From Anisakis pegreffii (taxonomy: Eukaryota; Nematoda; Chromadorea; Rhabditida; Anisakidae), in contig JAPYMA010002991.1 in the NCBI GenBank assembly GCA_035041965.1, forward strand, positions 1-64,000: a stretch of 64,000 nt of DNA. Direction: 5' to 3'. A program made the translations under genes and the position numbers. The notes under the pieces are model-generated. The model searched no databases. It had not been told where the DNA came from and saw nothing but the letters and a program-made list of their open reading frames with translations. Numbering within the stretch: position 1 is the stretch's first letter; each line of letters begins with the position of its first letter. Positions 22,901 to 34,379 of this stretch are shown in pieces.

Positions 22901-25013
22901 TGGGAAATGATTGCACTTAATGAAAGATAATGATACAAAAAAGATTTCACAGATTTCACTGCTGTGTAGTTTGCCCACTCACGATTAGATTGTGCATGAT
23001 TGAGTTTGTTTGTTTGCTTGCTTGAACGATAAGCAAAAGCTGCTGCCACACTGCTAGACGGAATACTGCACAAAAAACTAATAAATTTCGCTGCTGAACA
23101 ATGCGAATGCTAATAATCATAAAATTGAAGCACTTGCCCTATGCATTCCACTCAAACGATTTGAAAACAACAACAGTGCGAACTGGATTGATTGGTGAAA
23201 AAGCTGACAACAACCATAAATGTTATTTTCACAACAATTGATATCCGTTCATATATACAATAGGGAAATAGTATGTCTCATTCAAATGACTAGAAATACT
23301 TATGTTCAACTATGCATGTGTAGAGTAGTACATCCATGAAATAATCGCTATAAGTAGGATGTGCATAGTCGATGGATTTTGAGCTGAATGATATGCACAC
23401 ATGTGACATTCGATTGAGATTCGCTGTTCTTGCATTCATATGATAAAGAGCTTTTTTCCAAAAAGAAATCGTTTCCTTACAATCACTTGTTGCACACTCA
23501 TTGTCAGTTGTAACTCAACATTACATTCAGTACATGCATAAGATATATTAATTGAAGATGAATAATGGAGACAAATTTGATAGTCTAATAGATATATATA
23601 TGTGTTGTATGTTAAAAGTTTCGTGCAACAGAAATATTACAGATTGTGTTTATGGTGCAGAATCAAATATATACTATTATATCAAATATGTGATATTTTA
23701 ATGAGATGTGATATTTATGAGATTTTATTTGAAGCTGAACAACTCTAATGATGTGTGCTATCTCATTCGCTCTTTTTAATGATGTGAATACAGACAGCCG
23801 AACGCTCGCTCAGAAGAATAAGCAAGCCACTTGTCAAAATTAATCCACTTTCTTTGAATGGATTCCTCGCAATAATAAAAAAAAACGAATGAGTACACTT
23901 TCAAACACGCTCTAATCTCTGCAATCGCATGTCCGAATGAATATCATTTTATCGCCGTGCATCGGCATGAATTTATGATACACATGCGACCAATATATTC
24001 AACGCAATATTATTAAAGCAAAACGAGTGGAGAAGGAGGATGAGGGGGTATGCCAGATATTCCAGTTAATCTTCTACTCTTAAAACAAAAACGAAGGAAT
24101 TGGAAAGTATTGGTTTGTTACAATTGTCCCACTGAAACCGTAAAGTCTTCCCCGAAGAAAATCTGCTTGATTCATAAATAACTTGAAACTTTGAATGTGT
24201 GATCAGCCATTGTTGATAGAAAATGATAGATGAATTTCATAGTTCAAACTAACAAAAGCAATTGAGTTAATATCTACTCTAGAACATAACCAAATGTGCT
24301 CAATATGCGAAAGTTGCAGCGAACCTTTGAATTGTAGATAACCGGATCATGATCCATCACTGTCACGTGACCAATCGTCGAGAGTTTTTTCAGACTTGTT
24401 GGCAAATAAAAACGATACTCGTTTTCGGAGAACTGAGGTGGATGACGATTCTTTCTGTGAAATGAGGACAATATCACGATACTCGCAATTATCAATTCAT
24501 CTTTTCCACTAGTAACAATGCAATTCTTATCGTTAGCTGTTTTGAGAACGAATGCTTTTCGATTAAATTTACTGTTAAACAAAGCCAATTGATCTTAGTC
24601 TTGCTCAAAATAGGCAATTAATTGCATGAAAAGATTTAAGAATATCTGACGCAATTTAAGTGAACAGCAAGCGGAAGTGCTATTTTATTATTGTGATTGG
24701 ATTCAATTCAAAGTGCTGACTGTTCACGGGACGAACCTTGTGATGTGAACGCGGAATTCAATTGAATACATCTTATTTGCTGCACACAACAGACGAAGAA
24801 TCCCTTTCGAGACGGCATCATCCAACGAGTTCAACACAATGCGAGACGTCGTCTCAAATATCCATTTTTCAGAGTCAAACTCAACCCAACTCAAATTCGT
24901 TTCCAGCTGACCAAAACAATTGCGCGCACCAATTAGACGTCGCTCTAAGCTCTCGCTCATTGTCATCTTTGTACCCACCGGAGCACCTTCATAGATCCGA
25001 ACTTCGTACGGCT
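16970..25013 (-). CDS. Flamingo/CELSR-like adhesion GPCR (cadherin, FN3-like, EGF, HRM, GAIN, 7TM), 5' incomplete
   Basis: Thirteen minus exons keep frame: 25013-24737, 24571-24325, 22542-22347, 22113-21947, 21757-21655, 21568-21419, 21189-20993, 20669-20433, 20223-19869, 19484-19384, 19180-18947, 18446-18176, 17658-16970, about 1074 codons. Order: start of a cadherin repeat (VRIYEGAPVGTKM); a second repeat (NRHPPQFSENEYRF, VTVMDHDP, IRYTLVAIDFGSPQ); an FN3-like module (FEWDNPEHG, LGSGYSVTVTASDIDGE); an EGF module (CSCFNGYSGNIC); a hormone-receptor motif (CPFGAEGDYLKRKCLW); a GAIN-like region; a degenerate GPS (CVRYDQ, then CRTPHYGLHSLL); seven hydrophobic segments; and a Ser/His/Asn-rich tail. 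Cadherin+EGF+HRM+7TM is the Flamingo plan, used in planar polarity and axon guidance. Laminin-G modules were not found. Exons 11-13 are the least certain. More cadherin repeats probably lie upstream. Confidence 0.75.
21815..21893. repeat. 39-bp tandem duplication in a receptor intron
   Basis: 'aattgccagatcagcttt' at 21815 and 'aattgccagatcagcttc' at 21854 begin two near-identical 39-bp units between exons 4 and 5 of the adhesion receptor. Confidence 0.85.
22600..22790. repeat. Degenerate ctgataata repeat in a receptor intron
   Basis: Short units of the type 'actgataatattgctgat' recur at irregular spacing upstream (gene sense) of exon 3. This is simple-sequence expansion with no other signal. 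Confidence 0.6.
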
Positions 25014-25463
25014 CTGAATTGAATAGAAAAAATTTTTAATTGAAAAAAAAGTTGATCTCTTTAGAAAACTATTAATTGCTTTAGAAAACTCTTTAGAAAA
25101 CTAAGAAATTTTTGACCAACTGAAAAAACATTGATTTATTTTGAAAAATTTTTTATTAGGTCAATGATTAGTTTTCTTTTCGTCATTTAGATGATGAGAA
25201 TTGTTAGTGTGGAAAGTTTTTGCATGAGTTGGTATTTTTCATTTCGAGGGTGCACGAGAATTTTATGACAAATCTGATGGAAAAAAATCTGAATGAAGAG
25301 GCAGAAAATTATCCCAGCAGCATTTACAGATCCATTTATGTGGTGGGATATAATTGATCGTTTCCGAACGATTGGATTTTCAAGCAAAAAGCTTTGAGGT
25401 TTTGATGATGCACACTTTACGATGTTATTAAAAATTGCAATAAGACCGTTAATGTACTCGATT

Positions 25464-25685
25464 TTAATGCTCTGATTTGCGACTAATATATGCGTTCAAC
25501 TCATGCGTAATATAGCACTTAATGTCAAATTTTGCACGGTGATTATTCACGCAACATTGTGTACGCTTCGAAATTTCGACATGAAATACTTCATTGCACG
25601 CAGAACAATTCAGTGGCAGTACGATGACGTTCAACTCTTCAGGGAAATGTAATTTTTTGTTTTCCGAGTATCTTTCGACGAGTTT
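25464..25685 (-). other. Cys-rich open frame, possible exon
   Basis: A 73-residue stop-to-stop frame contains NVIVLPLNCSACNEVFHVEI, then TQCCVNNH and FDIKCYITHEL. The C-x-x-C, CC and C spacing and lack of low complexity look protein-like. It has no ATG and no clear splice sites. It lies on the receptor strand but matches no part of that architecture. Treat it as a candidate only. Confidence 0.25.
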
Positions 25686-28600
25686 TTATGTGAATGCGTC
25701 GAGCTTTGTGTCATGAGGAAGTGACGTTTGAAATTTTAGTGCGCAAAAATAGACTCCCAAATATGAACGAACAACCAAAATTCTCAACGAATTTGACAAT
25801 CGAATCTTGTCGACAATGCAATTTCAAGAAAAAATATGCCAAATTATTTGATGCATTTGTGTCACTGTCCAACACGCTTTTTTCTGTTCACTAAGAATTC
25901 AGTGTGTCGACATTCAGAAAAAATCAGTTAAGAAAAATTCACGGACAACTTCTATATAAGCGAACAGATTTTTCAATTCATTTCGCACTGCTAACACATC
26001 AATTGGATTAGTTTGTCAATTGGATTTGTACAAATCGGACTGATCAAAACCAAGTTGATGTTATCATCTCACCTGATAGAGCAAGTTGAGTGTTTGATGT
26101 GAGTATAACAAACAAAGGTAGTAACATTTTGATGATCGGCCTGACAGATGAATATATATTAAGAGATAGTTGATGAGCCCCAAGGGCTTTTCATATCGCA
26201 CTGAAATGACGATGTACACATTCGATCTCAGGTAGGTAGCTAGGTAAAGAGTATCGATGTAATAATATTGACGGGTGTAAACAAATACTGCTATATTGGT
26301 GCACACAGATGTTGTGGTTTTAAGTGTGAAGCCTTCAGGTTGGATGCTTTAGGCCATTATCATCGCAAAGAGGGGAGAGAGAGCAAGACGAGCACTTACT
26401 TGGCTACATACAAATTAGCTATTGGGCCAACTCTGCAGAGCACCGCCTCTAGTGGACTTGTCGAGAAGAGTATTTCAATCGTCATATACTCTAGTTATAG
26501 TTATAGTTGTTGTAGTAGTAGTAATAGAGTAACACTCACAAGAGGTTAGTTACTTACTGGCTGACCATTCTGTTAAATAGTAGTAAAGAATTTGTTGTTA
26601 AGCATTGTTTCTAAATAGAAACAATACGATGAAATTGCACACTTACGTTACTACTCTATTCAAAATTGTACGTAGTGCATTCGGTTGTTCAATTCATTCA
26701 TTCATTCATCATGCACACATAACTTCATTAGCGTGCTGAACGAAAGCGTATTGGCTGAGCAAGGTTGTTGTCCAGCCGTATTAGGTTCAGTTGTGTTCTG
26801 TTCGGGCTCAAAGTCAATTTAATTTAACTAAAAATATGCATTATCTTTGGATAGATAGATGCACTTGCTCAAAACTCATCATTCATTCAGTGCATCAACT
26901 CAGTTCAATTCGATTTCAGTTCGCATCCGAGAAGGTTTCCGCATGAAACTTCGCGGCAGTTTACAAGCATAACCGATTTGATCTACTTATATTCGCTGAT
27001 CGAGAAGACAGTGCAATTCGTGATCATATCCGATTTCTCTACAACATGAAACATGCTACTCAATTATGAACCGAACCAGTTCTTACAAGCTAATAGCCTC
27101 GGATTGCAACCTCGAACCTGAGCCGAGGAAAATGACGGCGTTGAGAAAAAGCCGAAAGCATTGTTAGAACAAACTACGCATGAAAACACTTCCAAAAATA
27201 TTGCGAGCACCAGATGCTAATCCTTATCCAGTCAGTATGGAATCCGTTTTGTCCGTACTGATGAAATCTTAATCGGATAATTAGAAAGTGAAAAGATCAA
27301 CGATTTGATCTAAACGAGGCGATCAGCACTAGTTCCGCAAAAGGATCGAGCAACTACTATACTACATTACGTGCAGTTTTAAGGCGATTCAAATTTCCTG
27401 AAGTTTTCTAGTGCTCAACCACGTGGCGTTTTACATAGAGAGGAAAGAGCTAATTGCAAGATCAATATTTCAGTTTCTCGACAATTAACATACATTAGCA
27501 TAGTTAATTATCATGAAACATTGCGATATAATTGCGGATTACTTGCTACTGAAAATACTATTCAAAACCAAAACACATAACCAGTAACGTAGGGACGTCG
27601 AATTTAAAGATGTAATTCAGCATTACAACACAAGAGTAAAGACGGGCAGAGAGGTTGACTGAAATGACCGTAAATTATATCGTATCGCATTTATACCGCT
27701 CATTCAGAGTGGGATTTCATTCTAGTGCCGAAAAATAATGAGTATAAATTGTTAGGAGTGAACTCGCTTATCGTTATTATACGACTGTTTGTGAGTCAAA
27801 CGCTACAAACAAATTCACTTGTCATCAACGTAACAGCCGACTGATGAATGCACCTGTGCAATTTTGTGACCATAAAATATTCATATGGGACTTTGAAATT
27901 GAGATTTTAGCTGAAATGCAATAGTGTCTTTTAATTATTTATATGCAAACAGAACAAAAAAGCACATAAATACACTTTCATTTGATTTGCAGTTGAATGA
28001 TGCAGTAGAAGTAGCAGATGTAGTAGGTTGTATGCTAGGGGTTATGTATCGCTATTAAAATAGATTATATCGGTTATGAGTGGTGGGTTATTGAACGGAT
28101 GCATGGATAGAATAGGATATAGGCAATTTAGAGGGTTCAGATGGCACAATATCAATGCATGAATCTGCACATTGAAATGCATGGAGCATGAACCGAATTG
28201 CAGCAGCACTGAATCAATTGTTAAAAGAGTGCTAAAAACAAGATTTGACGTGAAATATATGCATGCAATAAACACTCACGATGTATAAAATAAAGTTATT
28301 AATTGAAGTAATGCCCTGAACAGCACACATAGATAGATGATGCACAATTGAGCACTTATTACGTGACATTATGCTCTCAACAATCACCTAACGATATTTT
28401 AACATTGAATTAAGCCACTGAATCCTATAGCAACGGTATTGGATGAATCAATTTTGACTCATTGTAAATTCCATCTAATTGATTTATTGCATTGAGAAGC
28501 ATTGGTATCGCTCTCATCAACTAGAATATCAAATGAATAATTCGAAACTCATTTAATGAAATCATAAAATGTTAATCGATCAGGCAATGAGGCAATGCCT

Positions 28601-29796
28601 GGATTATTCATACACGCATATCAATTATATTTGCTTTATCTCGAAAGCTTTGCATATTTGTATAGATAAATTCATTTTATTCATCAGCAACATTTTTAGT
28701 GAATATTGAATCAGTTGGGACATTTTGCTACCTAATCAGATATGAGCATTCAGCACTTATAGCTACAGTCAAACCTATAATCCAGTTATCTTGCTTATAA
28801 TTAATTACAATTAAGCACAATTCCTACGTTTTCATCAGTAATGTTCAGATCGACTGAGCACAGGTGCTTGAAAGTATCTTCTCAGAATGTGCGTGACTCA
28901 ACTTTCTTGCCTCGACCAACACACATTTCATTTCCCAAGAATTCCACAGCACTTATCTCACTCATGACCAATGTTCGACATCAGAAAGACAAGCAATTTT
29001 ATGGATGGCTGAAACTGGGAATCGCTGCACAGCGAATTAAAAGTTCAGTGATAACGATTTTCATGTTGAAGAAAAGTGTTGATGAGATGTGGTACTCTAG
29101 CAATTAATTAAACATTCGCATACGTTTATTTCGGCTTTAATCCTGGTAAGATTAATTAAAAGTGAAGGAGATCATCTGGAATGTATGCAAGATACGAGTA
29201 TGAATGTGCGCATATGTATGTCTAAGTGTCTGTCTATGCATCAATATGCAACAAAATGAACTTCATAAAAGCGCCGATATCTTTCCGCTTAAGAATGTTT
29301 TAATTACTGTCGAGAAAAATTGCAATGCTAATGAATGTGCCCAAGAGGAATGCACGCTTGATATGAATACGATATAAGAGTATGTTCAGCAATTAATACG
29401 ATGAGGATAACTGAAACGTATGCAAATAGTGAGATTATGATCAACGAGGATCAAAAAGCCCTTTTAAAGTTTTATTCGTGCAAACACGAATATCTTGAAG
29501 ATGGAAATGAAAAAGTGTTAGTTTCATCACGAAAACATTGAACATGAGAACAGAATAAAGAAGGCATGAAATTATTTGAGGAATCGATTTTGAACAGCAA
29601 TCCTCATATGCTAGTCAATATTCATCTTCGAAGCGCTAATAAGCAAAAAGCACCATCAACGAATACGACTATCGTCCACCATTCATCAGTGAACCACCAA
29701 AACAAACACGAACAATATTCTTCATTTTTTCCGTAAATATTTTTTCTTCTTTCGTAATTCGCAATGTTCGAATCGAGCTCAAATCCGAACATAAAA

Positions 29797-29831
29797 GGCT
29801 GGCTGGCTGGATGGATGGATGGATGGATGGC
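29797..29831. repeat. GGCT/GGAT tetranucleotide microsatellite
   Basis: Three ggct units followed by about five ggat units form an uninterrupted tract of 35 bases. Confidence 0.9.
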
Positions 29832-31505
29832 CAGCGCTATAAAATAATATCAATAACGTTTGCTGCATATAAGACACCACCTAGCTCTTTTCTCAGATGA
29901 TTATTATTTGTTGTTACGTATATTATTAGTAGGTAGATAAAAAGATTGAGTGACCTCAAATGAATGGGTTGAACAATATGACAGTTACGATATATGCTAG
30001 CTAGGTTAGGGATATGCTCTATGCTCTTGTATGCTGCTAGATGAATGTTGCTAAGAGCAAACTCAAGCCATATCCGTGATTGTTTCCGTTCGAAGGTGAG
30101 TAAGTGATGGCGATGACTGGTGTCACACCTGTCTTAAGATAGCGAGCGGCAATGACTCGAACTGACTCCACTGGAATCAATACATTAATATTTCATGCTC
30201 AAGATGAAAGATAAAGCTTGGTTTTGATGACGATGATGATGCTTGATTGAACTTCGAAAGAGAATGCGACATACACTTGATTTGCTTGACTTGATAATTT
30301 ACGTGATAAACATTCACCGATCAACAATATGCATTCAACATGGCTGATTCTCTCATCAATCATTTATTAACAGGCAATCCTTTCCATTTGATGATGATGC
30401 CGATTATTATTATTATTCGTTGACGATGCTTCCTTGATTCGCTCACCTTAATGGCATATCGTTAATTTTAAATCAAAACCCATAATTATTCATAGTGATT
30501 TTCAGATCAATTATGTATGCTTACATTTAAAGAAAGCGAAGACGACTAAATTAAATACGTGCATTTCGGCTTGATATAATGTGCACATCAGTGCATTCAT
30601 TCAGTTAATCATTCACTTATTAATTATGCTAGCAACGAAACATTACTATAGCCAGATAATATTAACTGAACTTTTTGTTGTCAATTTAAGATCGAATTTG
30701 ATATCAAATTATCGAATTATTTGTTGACGTGTCAAGCAGCGATACATCAAATTTTGTTGATCTCCATTATAAATTTACTTTATGATAAATAACGCTAATT
30801 CTCGGTTAAAAACGTTTCAGTCTACCAAGATAGTATGAGACAAGGTGAAAACTTCTATCCTTTTTTTGAGTTCTCGAACCTAAGCGTTACTGGAATATAA
30901 TATTGTCAAGGTTTAGTGAGAACTTAAAGGCTCATTCATAAATAATGCACCCATCATTCACACCATTTGAAAGTTCTTCTTGAAGAAACATCTGACATTT
31001 AATCATGCTCAACTGGCATTCACCTCAAATATCAACTTTACAGAAAGTGTCATTAATCTGAGAAAGCAATGAAGGTGCTAAAATCTGAAAAGTTTCAGTT
31101 CGATGAACAAAGTGCATGGTTGATGAAGTGAAACGTGCATGCAAGGAAGGCGATCTTAGAGTACCAACAAAGCAATGGCCAGGAGTAGTGGCACACAAAA
31201 GGCATTATTTATGTTTGAGCGATCTCAAACTATGCATTTCTAAGTAAGCAGTGACACGTCTTATTTCTTCTTTTTGGAACTATTCATGTGATCATTTTGT
31301 TATGGAAGATCGAGCGTTACACGGCTCAATGATGATAAGAACAACGCTGATCAATGTTTCTTTTCTTTTTCATCAATTTCTAGACATTCATCTCAAACGA
31401 TTACTTAGTAAGTATGCCATTGAATTGTTCTTACAATTGCCAGTTCCACTATCATGAAGGTTGGTTGGCATGATGTAAATGCTGAACGAAAAATTTCAAA
31501 TGATT

Positions 31506-31999
31506 TTAAAGAGTATATTTTATAGACGTCTTTCTTTCGAAAGCCTCATAAAAATCATCCATTATCTCTTTCGGCGATGCATTTTTGAGCATCATTCTGA
31601 TGAATGTTTGCAAGTCGTCTTCAGCTATCATGCTGTATGGATTAGAATCGGGTGCAGTAAAAAAACGATTCAGCATATGATTCCATAGAAACTCTTGCAC
31701 TTTTACTTTGATTTCTCTTCATTAAACCAGAACTTTTTATTGCACTGATATGGTTTGAGTTTAATAGTGTTCTTAACAGCAAAAACATATGAACGATCTG
31801 CACATTGGCCATTATCAATTATCAACGATAATAATAGTGCTGAAGTTATCGCTAACTTGTTACTATTTTTAGTGTTAGCATTTCTGCGTTCATATCCAAG
31901 ACATGTACCCATACATCGATAAGTGCTGAGATGAATAAATATGAGTGTAATTTGATCTTCAAATGTAAACATTGTGCACACAATGAATACGCAGTTCAT
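31506..31999 (-). pseudogene. Possible small secreted/helical protein gene, frame broken
   Basis: The upstream half reads a leader-like hydrophobic run (KLAITSALLLSLIIDNGQCA) followed by KPYQCNKKFWFNEEKSK and a stop. One base out of frame, reading continues as VQEFLWNHMLNRFF, then EDDLQTFIRMMLKNASPKEI and ends at 31506. A single indel near 31705 would join the halves. I cannot tell a pseudogene from two exons or a sequence error, and recognise no family. Confidence 0.25.
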
Positions 32000-32920
32000 G
32001 CAATTATTTCCCTATTAACACGCATGTAAGCGCATGTAAAATGCAACAGATGAAACGCTTACGTTTCATCAACGCCGATCAGTTAAGACAAATGATCCAT
32101 ACGAAAAACTGATCAAATTTATCAATTCTGTATTGAGCTACTAAGACTTTGTTTGTTGTAAATATGCGTTTATTGTATAATATCAACACTTTAAAAGTAA
32201 ATGAGATAATGTAAATATCTTATTTGATTGTAATGACGAAAATCGGATTGAGGATATTTGTACAATAGAAGAGAGATGATACAGTATCATCTGTGGACAT
32301 TGCAAATCCAAAGTTGTTTTCATCTCGTACAACACATACACATTTATCATAATATTTACACATCATTCAAGTTGCTACATTCAATAGTACTTCAGCTAAT
32401 CAACAATACAAACGAATATTACCATTACAAACAAGTCTCAGTCAATTGTCTTAATGTATGTGCAACAATTTAACTGAATTATTAAATAAACTTCACTAAC
32501 AACTGAAGTGAATCATCGTGAAGAGGTGGGAACTGATCGTCTGAAGTGCTCATCACATTTCATTGATTCGCATTTGCTGCAAGCTTCATGATCAAGTCAT
32601 CGATAAGACTATCGATCAGAAGTGTTTACTTTCTGCATGACTCGTTTCGAACACGATTTCCATGGATATCAATTCATTCATTCATTTTGCATTACGTGTA
32701 TCAACTGCAAATAGAATGCGTAGTGCATACAACATGTTTCCTGCAATAAATCCTTGCTAAACAGATCCCTCAATAAAACTTGAGAGATCCAGATCTACAC
32801 TCCCCTCCCGCACTCAGTGGACTCGAAATTATCTCAAATGAAAATCTACTCACAAACGCAATCAATTCATGCATGAACCAGTAATCTTGTGACCGAAATA
32901 AGCTTGCACCGATTCTCCGA
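32000..32920. other. No supported gene
   Basis: A+T-rich, with only short open frames and no recognisable repeat. Confidence 0.5.
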
Positions 32921-32922
32921 AC

Positions 32923-32994
32923 TTATTCCAGGTTTTCGATCAGCCACTCATTAGCACGTTTCTGTTCAGCACGGTCGTTTGGATCGTGGAAATT
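32923..32994 (-). pseudogene. Orphan exon resembling an importin-beta family N-terminus
   Basis: After an acceptor-like 'aaatttcacag' the frame reads FHDPNDRAEQKRANEWLIEN and stops two residues later. The 'FHDP...R..A..WL' pattern is typical of the first HEAT repeat of importin-13/transportin-3-like carriers. One base out of frame, the sequence continues WNKFGESVQAYFGHKI, which also suits the second helix pair (V-Q-x-Y-F-G). I infer a frameshifted exon fragment; no further exons were found. Confidence 0.35.
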
Positions 32995-32999
32995 CTGTG

Positions 33000-34379
33000 A
33001 AATTTATATCTTCGCAATGAATTTGTCATCTCGAATAGATTTTTCTCGATGAAAACTTGCTGAAATATTTTATATCTAACTTTCCTGGTTAATCAAGTAT
33101 GCTTCACAGGTACATGATGGATGTCATCGGAAAACTGAAAACAAATCGATTGGAATATCGAGAATTTCAGTTTCCAATGGAACATATGAGTGAATATCAT
33201 GTGGATTTATCTCATTGTATCGACTGGATCAAAGTGACTGTGCGTTTTAAACAACGATGTTATTTTTCAGATTCCAATTTAGAATTTTGATTTAATTTGA
33301 TCAGCAAATTTGCTAAAAATAAAGAAGTCGCAACTATATCTCTGAATTACACGTGAAAATATTTCCAGAAACAAGTGAAGTAGATTGGTTTACCATTGAA
33401 TTTTTACAAAATAGTTGTCGTAACGAACAAACGCATAGTTTATATAATTGGTTTCATGTGCAAACTTTTTTCAGCACTTTTTCATCAGTCTGTTCAAGCA
33501 AAAAATCAAAATCGGTATCAATATAAGTGCGCGATTCGGCCCAATAAACACACATGCAGAGCGCAATTGAAGTGCAGTTTATAAGAGCAAATTGACTGAA
33601 GATGCCATCTTCTGAAATGAACCTGTCAAAGTCTTTCATCGTTATTCCCCGATTGTTCACTAATTCAATTCTCCCACTAAAAACATCTCGTTCGCCTTTC
33701 GTGTTTCTTTCTTAATTTCTGTCTCTCTTATCCTTATCATGTCCATCTTTTATTTCCTGTGACATGAAAACTTTTTTTATAAACAGATACACATTCACTC
33801 ACTGTCTTCGAAACTGAAATTTGAGTGGAATTGTTCTGATTGCTACGCATAATCGAGTTGCATTTATGATGGGCAGTTTAGTGATTGTGTGCAAAGACGT
33901 GATAATGACTGCAGTGATAAGACAATGGATTGATGCATTCGCATTGGAGATTGATATCCCGAAAATAGGTTAAATGAACATTTCATTTAGATTGAATAGA
34001 ACCATCGAAGACATTTCGTACGCACACTCAATCAGTTTCAATAATGACGCGTTATCATACGATGTTCACCTTTACTCTTCCGTTATTCATATTGATAAAT
34101 TCTATTCCAGAGGGTATGTTCGTCGTGTTCATTCGATTGAAAATCATTCGGAAATTGTTTTGTTCAGTCCTCTTCAGCTATCAATCTGCACGAGCATAAC
34201 GGAGTGCAATTGATCATTCATTGATAATAGATTTGTTCTCATATCGAACTGATCGATGAAATAACTCATCGCTGACACTATTAATCTGTTTTTGGCAAAT
34301 AAGAAAATTGATTCATTTCATAAGCTGAATAGTGAATCTTTCACTGATAAAATTAATCACACTGATTGTTCCATTCCAG
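33000..34379. other. Region 5' of the channel gene; missing first exons probably here
   Basis: Open frames on both strands (33099-33290 and 33974-34213 plus, 33454-33660 minus) look partly protein-like. None could be joined to the channel exon at 34380, which needs an upstream exon ending after codon position 1. A 27-codon plus frame near 33849-33932 ends DNDCSDKTMD, faintly like an LDL-receptor class A repeat. Confidence 0.35.

Larger units (their letters stand above)
25014..31500. other. Long A+T-rich region without a supported gene
   Basis: The receptor's missing 5' exons could lie here, but I found none by motif reading. The region holds one suggestive Cys-rich minus ORF (25464-25685), a tetranucleotide microsatellite (29797-29831) and scattered short repeats. 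Remaining open frames are under 95 codons and unconvincing. Confidence 0.5.

Noticed and set aside
27095..27130. tRNA-like B box on the minus strand
   Set aside because: 'ggttcgaggtt' lacks the invariant spacing and no A box or cloverleaf can be drawn.
33832..33935. LDL-receptor class A repeat (ending DNDCSDKTMD) as part of the channel protein
   Set aside because: Only the last half resembles the repeat, the cysteine count is short, and no donor keeps the frame to the ShKT exon.
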